Positions 1 to 6,148 of a DNA stretch of 6,148 bases are shown here, one piece after another. Positions within the stretch are counted from its first letter, which is position 1; every line of letters begins with the position of its first letter. This DNA is from Bacteroidales bacterium (lineage in GTDB: Bacteria; Bacteroidota; Bacteroidia; Bacteroidales; UBA10428): positions 1 to 6,148 of the forward strand of contig JAFGQQ010000413.1 of the NCBI GenBank assembly GCA_016935595.1, in the 5' to 3' direction. Below the pieces are notes generated by a model that was not told the origin of the DNA, searched no databases, and worked only from the letters and a program-made list of their open reading frames with translations. The translations under genes and the position numbers were made by a program.

Positions 1-4
1 AAAA

Positions 5-520
5 TTAATTCTTGTAACCCAGTTTTATTAATACTTCATCGCTAATATCGTATTTAGGATTAAAATATAAAATACTTAATCCCTCAGCAGTATCGAAAAT
101 TACGGCATAATTACCTTCAGCCGAAATCTCTTTAACAGCATTATATATTTCATCTTGTATGGGTTTAACCAATTCCTGGCGTTTTTTATATAAATCCCCT
201 TCAGGTCCAAAATATTTCTTTTGAAGGTCTTTTACAGCCTTTTCCTTTGAAATAATCTCATCTTCTTTTTTTCTTTTCATTTCTTCGGAAAGTAAAACTT
301 TCTCGGATTGATAATTTTTATACAATTGGTCTATTTCCTGGTATTTCTGTTCAATTTCTTTTTGCCATTCGGAAGAAATATTGTCTAATTGATCCTGAGC
401 TGATTTGTAAGCCGGAATATGACTTAAAATATATTCCGAATCGACAAAGGCAAATTTCTGTGAAAAAGCCAAACCAATCGAGAAAATGAAAACTGTTACG
501 AATAGTATAATTTTTTTCAT
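5..520 (-). CDS. OmpH/Skp-family periplasmic chaperone
   Basis: Complete 171-aa protein of the OmpH/Skp family, periplasmic holdases that bind unfolded outer-membrane proteins after Sec export and deliver them to the BAM complex. An N-terminal signal peptide (KK, then a hydrophobic stretch at residues 4-19) probably ends at AFS|QKF after residue 20. The mature protein opens with the strand KFAFVDSEYIL (22-32), typical of this family. A long charged, heptad-like helical region (about 40-130, rich in E, K and Q) matches the tentacle helices of Skp. The return strand NYAVIFDTAEGLSILYF (137-153) closes the small body domain. The length suits the family. It lies 55 bp downstream of bamA on the same strand, the usual Skp position. 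Bacteroidota often carry two ompH copies in a row; a second would lie beyond the window start and cannot be seen. The ATG start is fixed by the signal peptide. Confidence 0.9.
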   Translation of the reverse strand: MKKIILFVTVFIFSIGLAFSQKFAFVDSEYILSHIPAYKSAQDQLDNISSEWQKEIEQKYQEIDQLYKNYQSEKVLLSEEMKRKKEDEIISKEKAVKDLQKKYFGPEGDLYKKRQELVKPIQDEIYNAVKEISAEGNYAVIFDTAEGLSILYFNPKYDISDEVLIKLGYKN

Positions 521-575
521 GATAATAAATTTTATTGGTTATATAAAAAACCTATCAATAGTCATACCAAAATTG

Positions 576-3143
576 TTAAAATTCCTGTCCTAAAATAAAA
601 TGGAATTGCCCCTGATGTGCAGGTGCCCCAGGTGCGTCATCAAGCCTATATCCATAATCAATACCAAGCATGCCAAAAATAGGAAGAAAAGCACGTAAAC
701 CAACACCAACTGTTCGCTTAACCTGATAAGGATTAAAAGATTTAAATGAATACCAGCCATTGGCTGCTTCAACAAATGTTAATACATATACAGTGGCTTG
801 CTGTTTCAAAGATACCGGATATCTTAGCTCAAGCGTATATTTTGTAAATAAATTGGCTGTGTTTTTACCTTCTTCACGAGCAGATAATTCTCCATTCTGG
901 TATCCTCGTACATAAACAATTTCTTTTCCATATGAATAAAATGCACCAGTCATAGGATCGATCCCGACACTATATCCGCCAAACGGCGCTACACCCTTAT
1001 CCTTATTATAGTATGCTATATAGCCAAATTGTGTTTTTGTTGCTAATACAAGATTTTCTATTATTTTTAAATACCAGTCTCCTTTAAATGTCCATTTATG
1101 GTATTCGACCCATTTATGTTTTATGCTATCCGGATCGGAAGGATTGACTTCAAAAAATAGTGAATATGGTGGGGTTAACTCAAGACCCAGGCTTATATTT
1201 GATCCTCTTCTTGGATAGATAGGCTGGTCAATTGAACTTCTGCCAAATATAGTGTTCAGGTTCAAAATATTATATTTTCCAGTCCCTTTATTATCTAAAT
1301 CAAATAATGTTTGGTATGGATCATAATTATCTAAATTATATCGTTGAAAAGATAGCTCATTATAAAGTGTAAAATAATCATCGGGCCATTGCAAACGTCT
1401 TCCTAGTCCTAATGATACCCCGGAATTTTTCATATAACCTATAATAGGAATATCCTTCCAGTTATAACCATAGCTGTAACCATACGGATTATAATATGAA
1501 GTACTCGAATAATCGGGACGTTTATGAATGGAATGGTAGTAAGCTATTGAAAAAGAATTTGGCTTTTTGCCTCCAAACCAGGGATCTCTGAATGATATAT
1601 TGTATGATTGATATAATTTCCCTGTAGCCTGAACTTTTATGCCGAGTGATTGACCATCACCCGTGGGGATTGGCCTCCAGGCTTTCCCGTTAAACATATT
1701 CCTTGCCGAAAAATTATTAAAGGTTAAACCAACAGAACCTATAAACTGTCCTCCGCCATAACCCCCCGAGACTTCGAACTGGTCGCTTGCTTTTTCTTCG
1801 ACCTTATATTTTAAATCGACTGTGCCTTGCATTGGATCGGGAATTGGGTTAACATCTAACATTTCAGGATCAAAATATCCCAAATTAGCCAATTCCATAA
1901 TTGACCGCGTAATATTTGTTTTACTGAATAAATCTCCAGGGCGACTGCGCAATTCTCTTCTTACAACATGTTCATTTGTTTTAGTATTACCATTTATAAC
2001 TACTTCATTTATTGAAGCCTGTTCACCTTCATAAACTCTCATTTCGATGTCGATTGAATCGTCAACAACAGTTTCAACCGGAATAACTTCAAAAAATAAA
2101 TAACCATCGTCTAAATAAATAGTAGATATACCATCATCATCCATAAATAATCTTTTATCCAGCAGTGATTGATCATAATGATCTCCTTTCGTAATTCCAA
2201 GAACTCTATTTAAATCACTGGATGATAGTTTTGTATTACCAATCCAGGTAATATCCCTGAAATAATATTTATTGCCTTCTTCAATTGTAATTTCCAGAAT
2301 CAAATTTTTCTTATCAAGTACATATAGTGTATCCTTAATGATTCTTGCGTCTTTATAACCAAGCTCATTATATCTTTCTATTAATTTCTTATAATCATCT
2401 CTTACATTCTTGGGTATATATTTAGAAGGCTTTGAAAGATTATATATTCTCTTCCTTTTGGTTTCCTTCATAGCCCTTCTGAGTTTACTTTTTTTAACAG
2501 CAGTCACCCCAATGAAATTAATTTCTTTAATTTTTACCCTTTTGTTTTTATTAATTTCGAAAACTAAATTTACTGTATTGCGAAAAACACTATCCTCTTG
2601 CATAGTATAGTTCACTTCAACATTATAGAAACCTTTATCCAGGTAATGTCTTATTATAATATTTTTTGTATTATTTATTAAATTATCGGTGATTTGTGTG
2701 CCTCTTCTCAATTCAATCTTTTCTTTCAAATCGTCTTCGTCTGATTTTTTTATGCCTTTATAAGAAATGCTTGCTAATCGAGGACGTTCTTTTAAATAAA
2801 TATTTAAATATACTTTATTGCCTTCAATTTTTTCATAGGATATTTTAACATCTGAAAACAAACCTTGCTTCCAATATTTTTTTAAAGCTTTTGTAATTTC
2901 TTCTCCAGGAATTTCAATTTTCTGACCTACTTTTAAACCTGATAATTGCGCCAATACATTTTCGTCTAAATATTTAACTCCGGTAACTTTAATTTCTGCA
3001 ATTTCATACTCTCTCGATAACCTGTAATCCATTACTTCAATATTATTGTAAACCGAATCTTGCGAATAACAAGCTATAAAAGCAATGATAGCAAAAAAAG
3101 ATAAAAAATATATTTTTTTCAAAAGGCTACTATTATTTTTCAT
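576..3143 (-). CDS. bamA: Outer membrane protein assembly factor BamA (Omp85)
   Basis: Central component of the BAM machinery, which folds and inserts beta-barrel proteins into the outer membrane. I chose the ATG at 3143 (855 aa). A GTG five codons upstream (3158) is in frame but lies before the signal peptide and would deepen the overlap with uppS from 11 to 26 bp. Residues 1-28 look like a signal peptide, probably cut at CYS|QDS. About five POTRA repeats follow, roughly at residues 45-119, 120-200, 201-289, 290-371 and 372-450, including glycine turns such as VTGVKYL and VINGNTKT. The barrel runs from about 455 to 855. It contains NNFSARNMFNGKAWRP, the segment SYNISFRDPWFGGKKPNS seen in Bacteroidota BamA, and the Omp85 lid-loop motif VRGY (745-748). 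It ends in the C-terminal beta-signal FILGQEF with a terminal Phe. Length is normal for the phylum. The nearby ompH supports the assignment. Confidence 0.97.
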   Translation of the reverse strand: MKNNSSLLKKIYFLSFFAIIAFIACYSQDSVYNNIEVMDYRLSREYEIAEIKVTGVKYLDENVLAQLSGLKVGQKIEIPGEEITKALKKYWKQGLFSDVKISYEKIEGNKVYLNIYLKERPRLASISYKGIKKSDEDDLKEKIELRRGTQITDNLINNTKNIIIRHYLDKGFYNVEVNYTMQEDSVFRNTVNLVFEINKNKRVKIKEINFIGVTAVKKSKLRRAMKETKRKRIYNLSKPSKYIPKNVRDDYKKLIERYNELGYKDARIIKDTLYVLDKKNLILEITIEEGNKYYFRDITWIGNTKLSSSDLNRVLGITKGDHYDQSLLDKRLFMDDDGISTIYLDDGYLFFEVIPVETVVDDSIDIEMRVYEGEQASINEVVINGNTKTNEHVVRRELRSRPGDLFSKTNITRSIMELANLGYFDPEMLDVNPIPDPMQGTVDLKYKVEEKASDQFEVSGGYGGGQFIGSVGLTFNNFSARNMFNGKAWRPIPTGDGQSLGIKVQATGKLYQSYNISFRDPWFGGKKPNSFSIAYYHSIHKRPDYSSTSYYNPYGYSYGYNWKDIPIIGYMKNSGVSLGLGRRLQWPDDYFTLYNELSFQRYNLDNYDPYQTLFDLDNKGTGKYNILNLNTIFGRSSIDQPIYPRRGSNISLGLELTPPYSLFFEVNPSDPDSIKHKWVEYHKWTFKGDWYLKIIENLVLATKTQFGYIAYYNKDKGVAPFGGYSVGIDPMTGAFYSYGKEIVYVRGYQNGELSAREEGKNTANLFTKYTLELRYPVSLKQQATVYVLTFVEAANGWYSFKSFNPYQVKRTVGVGLRAFLPIFGMLGIDYGYRLDDAPGAPAHQGQFHFILGQEF

Positions 3144-3894
3144 TATATAGTTGTTCACTTATTTTCCCAAATCGTCTTTCACGTTTCTGAAAATTATCAA
3201 TTGCTTCAAAAAGATCTTTCTTGCGAAAATCGGGCCAAAGTATCTCTGTGAAATATAATTCGGAATATGCAATTTGCCATAATAAAAAGTTACTAATCCT
3301 GAATTCCCCGCTTGTTCTGATTAATAATTCAGGATCAGGATATTTTGATGTTTGCAAATATTGTTTAAAAGTATTTTCGTCAATTACTGATGAATCAATT
3401 TTTTTTAACTCGATTTCACTTGATATTTGTTTTACAGCATTAACTATTTCCCATCTTCCACTATAACTAAGGGCTAATATTAATTTCATCCCTGTATTTT
3501 GAGCTGTTATTTTTATCGATTCATCCAACTTTTTCTTAACATCTTTCGGTAAACTATTCATGTCGCCAATTACCTGTAACTGTATATTATTCTCATGTAA
3601 GCTTTTAGTCTCGGTTTTTAATGTTAAAATTAATAATGACATCAAAGCATCTATTTCGGTACGGGGCCGGTTCCAGTTTTCTGTTGAAAATGCATATAAA
3701 GTTAAAAATTTCACTCCCACTTCAGCTGCTCCCTCAACTGTATCGCGTACAGCCTGAATAGCATTTTTATGTCCAAAAATCCTTTGGTTTCCCTTTTTCC
3801 TGGCCCATCTTCCATTCCCGTCCATAATAATTACTACATGCTCAGGGATTTTACTTTTTAGTATTTTTTCCTTTAAGTCCATATTTTGTGTCAT
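3133..3894 (-). CDS. uppS: Undecaprenyl diphosphate synthase (cis-prenyltransferase)
   Basis: Cytoplasmic, membrane-associated enzyme that condenses farnesyl diphosphate with eight isopentenyl diphosphates to give C55 undecaprenyl diphosphate, the lipid carrier precursor for peptidoglycan and surface glycans. The 253-aa sequence has the full motif set: MDGNGRWA (24-31, catalytic Asp25), RIFGH (38-42, His42), FSTENWNRP (69-77), YSGRWEI (144-150), RTSGEFRISNF (193-203, substrate-binding Arg193 and Arg199) and SELYF (211-215, Mg-binding Glu212). From memory, these sit one residue before their E. coli equivalents, so the active site looks complete. Ser replaces the more usual Gly in RTSGE and YSGR, which is not alarming. 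The ATG at 3894 overlaps the porG stop as ATGA; a second Met at codon 5 is possible but leaves less coupling. The 3' end overlaps bamA by 11 bp. Confidence 0.97.
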   Translation of the reverse strand: MTQNMDLKEKILKSKIPEHVVIIMDGNGRWARKKGNQRIFGHKNAIQAVRDTVEGAAEVGVKFLTLYAFSTENWNRPRTEIDALMSLLILTLKTETKSLHENNIQLQVIGDMNSLPKDVKKKLDESIKITAQNTGMKLILALSYSGRWEIVNAVKQISSEIELKKIDSSVIDENTFKQYLQTSKYPDPELLIRTSGEFRISNFLLWQIAYSELYFTEILWPDFRKKDLFEAIDNFQKRERRFGKISEQLYNEK

Positions 3895-4541
3895 TCATAT
3901 GCTGGACATTCTATCCGTAATTTTGATATATTATAAGTAAAAATTACTCCAATAATTGAATACCAGTCATTATTATGAATTAAAGATTTTTTTTCACTGC
4001 TTGTTATATTAAAAGTATTATCAATTTTATCCGAAAAAGTTTTTCTAAATGTCCATTCACTTGCTATTCCCATTCTTTTATTTAATCTGAATTTCATGCC
4101 AATACCAAATGGCACAACTAAAACAACTGAACCTGAATTTGTGAGATAAGCACCTCCAATTCCGGCTGTTACATATGGACTTAGTGATTCTTTTTCTCTT
4201 AAAAGTTGATTATAAGGCAAAAAATTAAATTCAGTTTGCAAAACTACATCCCAAACCTGAGATTGAAAAGAATTTTGACGAGAATTTTGATATACATTTT
4301 CGAAATCAGAATCTGAAGCCTTTAATTTTATATTTTTAGCCGCAAACTTAACTGAATACCTGTTATTTATATTTAATTTCATTAACATACCATAACTTAA
4401 AGCAGGTTGATAAAAAAGTCGGGATTCATTAATATCTCCATTATAAAACGACATACCGAGGTTTAATCCTACTTCGGTCCACTGTTGTGAATGAATTGTG
4501 ATTAAAAAGAAATTAAGAAATGTGATTAATATTATTCGCAT
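3891..4541 (-). CDS. porG: Small outer-membrane beta-barrel protein, PorG/DUF6089 family (probable type IX secretion component)
   Basis: 216-aa exported protein. Residues 1-18 are a hydrophobic signal peptide, with likely cleavage at IHS|QQW. The rest alternates short amphipathic strands and polar turns, as in an eight-stranded barrel: VGLNLGMSFYNGDI (24-37), FNFLPYN (105-111), SPYVTAGIGGAYL (121-133), VPFGIGMKFRLNKRMGIASEW (143-163), RKTFSDKIDN (166-175) and NDWYSIIGVIFTYNI (191-205). This layout and the Cys-Pro near the C-terminus (ECPAYE) fit the family annotated as DUF6089. From memory, PorG of the type IX secretion system in Porphyromonas gingivalis (PG0189) and Flavobacterium johnsoniae belongs to this family and lies directly upstream of uppS and bamA, as here. 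PorG works with the PorK/PorN ring at the outer membrane. The family and location are firm; the PorG role rests on synteny and resemblance. Cys212 is the only cysteine. Confidence 0.72.
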   Translation of the reverse strand: MRIILITFLNFFLITIHSQQWTEVGLNLGMSFYNGDINESRLFYQPALSYGMLMKLNINNRYSVKFAAKNIKLKASDSDFENVYQNSRQNSFQSQVWDVVLQTEFNFLPYNQLLREKESLSPYVTAGIGGAYLTNSGSVVLVVPFGIGMKFRLNKRMGIASEWTFRKTFSDKIDNTFNITSSEKKSLIHNNDWYSIIGVIFTYNISKLRIECPAYE

Positions 4542-4629
4542 TTACTTTAAAACTCTTAAATAAAAAACAATATTACTACTTCTTTATTGTGAAACGAAAT
4601 AAGAAATGTATTTTTTAAGAATTTTTAAC

Positions 4630-5424
4630 TTATTTCCTTTTAAAAGAAGGCAAGCCATTCCTGGAAGCACGAAGTTTATAAGCCCAGTATAAATTGATAA
4701 ATCCGTAAATATCGTTACTCTTGCTTATACTGGGTTTTATGCCATCTAAAAAATCACCACTTTTAACCAATGCGGGGATTAAGGTATATCTTCCGCCTAA
4801 TTCTAATCCCATGGCATTTCTGTTTGTAATTAAATATTTCAATCCAATACCTGCAGGTATAACGAAAATACTGTGTTTGTAAACATCAGTATAATCAGGC
4901 CTTGAACTTATTGCTTCATTAACAAAAGGCCAAAAATGCAAAGTCCCAATACCCGTGAACAAGTATAAACTCATCATATTTCGTTTTGCTTTCGAGCTAA
5001 TTCCTCCCCGGTAATCCATTATAGAATATTTCGCTCCAACAACCCCTTCCTTAATTAAAAAATATTCAAAATGAATTGTGGGTTCGAAAAAATAAGTTGA
5101 AAATTTACGTAGTGAAGTGCCTTTACCGAGATCTGAGCCCCTGAATAATCCTCCGTCAAAAGATATTCTTATTGATGTTTTTTCGGTTATTCTATATCTT
5201 GCACCTAAAAATCCCGTTAACCCAAAATTTCTAAAGGCAAACGCTTCTTTTAAACCGAAAAGATTTTGAAAATTATATTCGCTTACTCCAACAATATCAT
5301 TTTGTCCGAAAGATGCTCCCACACTTGAAATTACTTCATATCGGGTAAGTTTCCACCGTTGTGCGGATGAATTATTTATAATTAATAATAAAATAAAGAT
5401 GAATATATATAGTTTCTTAAACAT
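4630..5424 (-). CDS. Outer-membrane beta-barrel protein, PorG/DUF6089-like, function unknown
   Basis: 264-aa exported protein that I cannot name. Residues 1-21 are a clear signal peptide (KK, then a hydrophobic run, likely cleavage SSA|QRW). The mature part is rich in alternating strands with aromatic ends and Gly turns: YEVISSVGASFGQNDI (29-44), LTGFLGARYRITEKTSIRIS (69-88), YFFEPTIHFEYFLIKEG (111-127), MSLYLFTGIGTLHF (151-164), VIPAGIGLKYLITNRNAMGL (188-207) and NDIYGFINLYWAYKL (237-251). This indicates an outer-membrane barrel of about eight strands. By eye, several blocks align with the PorG-like protein encoded just downstream, in the same order, so the two look like diverged paralogues. 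Differences are a longer central part, no cysteine, and a basic tail RASRNGLPSFKRK that would probably face the periplasm. It lies 88 bp upstream of porG on the same strand. It may be envelope-assembly or secretion related, but nothing shows its role. Confidence 0.75.
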   Translation of the reverse strand: MFKKLYIFIFILLLIINNSSAQRWKLTRYEVISSVGASFGQNDIVGVSEYNFQNLFGLKEAFAFRNFGLTGFLGARYRITEKTSIRISFDGGLFRGSDLGKGTSLRKFSTYFFEPTIHFEYFLIKEGVVGAKYSIMDYRGGISSKAKRNMMSLYLFTGIGTLHFWPFVNEAISSRPDYTDVYKHSIFVIPAGIGLKYLITNRNAMGLELGGRYTLIPALVKSGDFLDGIKPSISKSNDIYGFINLYWAYKLRASRNGLPSFKRK

Positions 5425-5455
5425 CTTTCAAAATAATCTAACTGTCAAAATATTT

Positions 5456-5463
5456 CAAATATA
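5456..5463 (-). promoter_or_regulatory. Candidate Bacteroidota -7 promoter element
   Basis: On the minus strand this reads TATATTTG, an exact match to the Bacteroidota sigma-ABfr -7 consensus TAnnTTTG. It lies 31 bp before the ATG at 5424 in the gap after nadK, so the transcript would have a short leader of about 25 nt. No TTTG-like -33 box is found 19-21 bp further upstream, where the sequence is AAGCGA. In such AT-rich DNA a chance match is quite possible. It would drive the barrel gene at 4630-5424 and perhaps the following porG-uppS-bamA-ompH genes. Confidence 0.35.
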
Positions 5464-5471
5464 GTAATTTA

Positions 5472-5501
5472 TGTTATATTCTTCGCTTATTCTATATAAC
5501 A
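5472..5501. repeat. 8-bp perfect inverted repeat in the nadK downstream gap
   Basis: Arms TGTTATAT (5472-5479) and ATATAACA (5494-5501) are exact reverse complements around a 14-bp spacer. The spacer spans the place where a -33 box would lie for the candidate -7 element at 5456-5463, so an operator is conceivable. The stem is almost all A-T and no T-run follows on the minus strand, so it is a poor terminator for nadK. In a region this AT-rich, an 8-bp repeat could well arise by chance. Confidence 0.25.
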
Positions 5502-5551
5502 ATTAATAAACAGTATTATTACATAAAATATATATAATTGTTCATAAAAAT

Positions 5552-6148
5552 TTAATTTCTTTTGTCAATCCCCCACATCAGCTTATTTCGAAGAGTCTGG
5601 TAATAAGAAGTGTTGGGTAATTTCAACAATTTTATTTTATACTCTCCTTTTGAGATATTAATATCAATTGAATTACTTAATCTTTTAGATTGATGATCGA
5701 GGGATAATATATATTCCAAATCACGACTCTCGACTTTTAAAGTAATTTTAACAAAATCGGGGACAACTATTGGCCTTACAGACAGTGTATGAGGTGCAAT
5801 AGGTGAAATAATTAAGTCTCCGGAATTAGGAACCATAATAGGTCCTCCAACACTCAAAGAATAAGCTGTTGATCCTGTGGGCGTTGCAATAATTAATCCA
5901 TCGGCCCAGTATGAATTTAAGTATTCATCATCCAAATAAGTGTGTATAGTTATTAAACCCGATCCCACCTTTTGTATTGTGATATCATTCAATGCATAAA
6001 AAAAATCATCAAATAAACCTTTTGTATCAAGTTTTAACAAGGTTCTTTCTTCAATGTCATAATTTCCTTCAACAATATAATTAATTAGTTTGGAAATGTC
6101 GTTTGGTGATACTGTTGCCAGGAATCCTAATCTTCCGGTATTTATACC
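5552..6148 (-). CDS. nadK: NAD kinase, C-terminal part (5' end outside the window)
   Basis: Cytoplasmic ATP- (or polyphosphate-) dependent NAD kinase, which phosphorylates NAD to NADP. The reading frame is open to the window edge: 198 residues are visible and the N-terminal part with the GGDG nucleotide-binding motif is missing. The apparent start at 6040 is only an internal TTG (Leu) codon, because the conserved motif GINTGRLGFLAT is read in the same frame at 6113-6148. Other signatures, counted from the first visible residue, are ALND (52-55, the family's NE/D motif, here with Asp), YWADGLIIATPTGSTAYSLS (80-99, NAD-binding core), GGPI (101-104) and SPIAPHTLSVRPIVVPD (115-131). The C-terminus (DKRN) lies at the usual distance from the core. 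All visible catalytic-domain motifs are intact. It is a housekeeping gene; the 127-bp gap after it suggests the downstream envelope genes may have their own promoter. Confidence 0.96.
   Translation of the reverse strand, partial: GINTGRLGFLATVSPNDISKLINYIVEGNYDIEERTLLKLDTKGLFDDFFYALNDITIQKVGSGLITIHTYLDDEYLNSYWADGLIIATPTGSTAYSLSVGGPIMVPNSGDLIISPIAPHTLSVRPIVVPDFVKITLKVESRDLEYILSLDHQSKRLSNSIDINISKGEYKIKLLKLPNTSYYQTLRNKLMWGIDKRN

Noticed and set aside
521..575. Promoter or terminator in the 55-bp gap between bamA and ompH
   Set aside because: Only a 4-bp GGTT/AACC dyad and one-mismatch -7-like sequence TAGGTTTT without a properly spaced -33 box are seen, so read-through from bamA is the simpler view.
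590..775. Minus-strand 61-aa hydrophobic reading frame
   Set aside because: It lies inside the bamA 3' end in another frame; its hydrophobicity is a by-product of the barrel-coding sequence.
1822..2610. Plus-strand reading frames at 1822-2034 and 2410-2610
   Set aside because: They lie wholly inside bamA on the opposite strand, encode no recognisable motif, and have no independent support.
3060..3143. BamA as a lipoprotein (FIAC near residue 25)
   Set aside because: Phe at the -3 position is a poor lipobox, BamA proteins are not lipoproteins, and a normal cleavage at CYS|QDS is available three residues on.
3221..3757. Plus-strand reading frames at 3221-3466 and 3560-3757
   Set aside because: They are antisense to the strongly supported uppS gene and show no domain or signal peptide.
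4542..4629. Promoter or terminator in the 88-bp gap between the two barrel genes
   Set aside because: The best minus-strand match, TTCG-N19-TAATATTG (-7 box at 4568-4575), has two mismatches to consensus, and no GC-containing hairpin with a T-run is present.
5425..5460. Second promoter match, TTTG-N19-TTATTTTG, ending 4 bp before the ATG at 5424
   Set aside because: The -7 box has a mismatch at its second base and the transcript would start at or inside the start codon. A leaderless message is possible but unsupported.
5552..6040. NAD kinase as a complete 162-aa gene starting at 6040
   Set aside because: The codon at 6040 is an internal TTG, and the conserved motif GINTGRLGFL is read in the same frame upstream to the window edge. 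The gene is therefore cut by the window, not short.

Overview
This window is an AT-rich stretch from a member of the Bacteroidota (Bacteroidetes). The evidence is the character of the proteins: a BamA with a Bacteroidota-style barrel, signal peptides ending in -SAQ, -HSQ or -FSQ, and small outer-membrane barrels of the DUF6089/PorG type. The gene order is also typical of that phylum, and none of the six genes has an obvious Shine-Dalgarno sequence. I cannot place it more finely from the sequence alone.

All six genes lie on the minus strand, so transcription runs from high to low coordinates. In that order they are: the 3' part of nadK (NAD kinase, cut by the window edge at 6148); a 127-bp AT-rich gap with one candidate promoter; a secreted outer-membrane beta-barrel protein of unknown function (264 aa); an 88-bp gap; a second, related small barrel that I assign to the PorG family (216 aa); uppS (undecaprenyl diphosphate synthase); bamA (outer-membrane assembly factor); a 55-bp gap; and an OmpH/Skp-type periplasmic chaperone ending 4 bp from the window start. 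There is no tRNA, rRNA, CRISPR array or mobile element, and no gene-free stretch over 130 bp.

The block porG-uppS-bamA is tightly packed. porG and uppS overlap by 4 bp (ATGA), and uppS and bamA overlap by 11 bp, which suggests co-transcription and translational coupling. Functionally it is an envelope-building cluster. UppS makes the C55 lipid carrier for peptidoglycan and surface glycans. Skp/OmpH escorts unfolded outer-membrane proteins through the periplasm, and BamA inserts them. The PorG-like protein is probably an outer-membrane part of the type IX secretion system, and the upstream barrel is its divergent neighbour. nadK is an unrelated housekeeping enzyme.

I found no sign of a wholly new system. 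The points most worth following up are the PorG assignment with its single C-terminal cysteine, and the fact that the two adjacent small barrels appear to be diverged paralogues, one of them without an assigned role.
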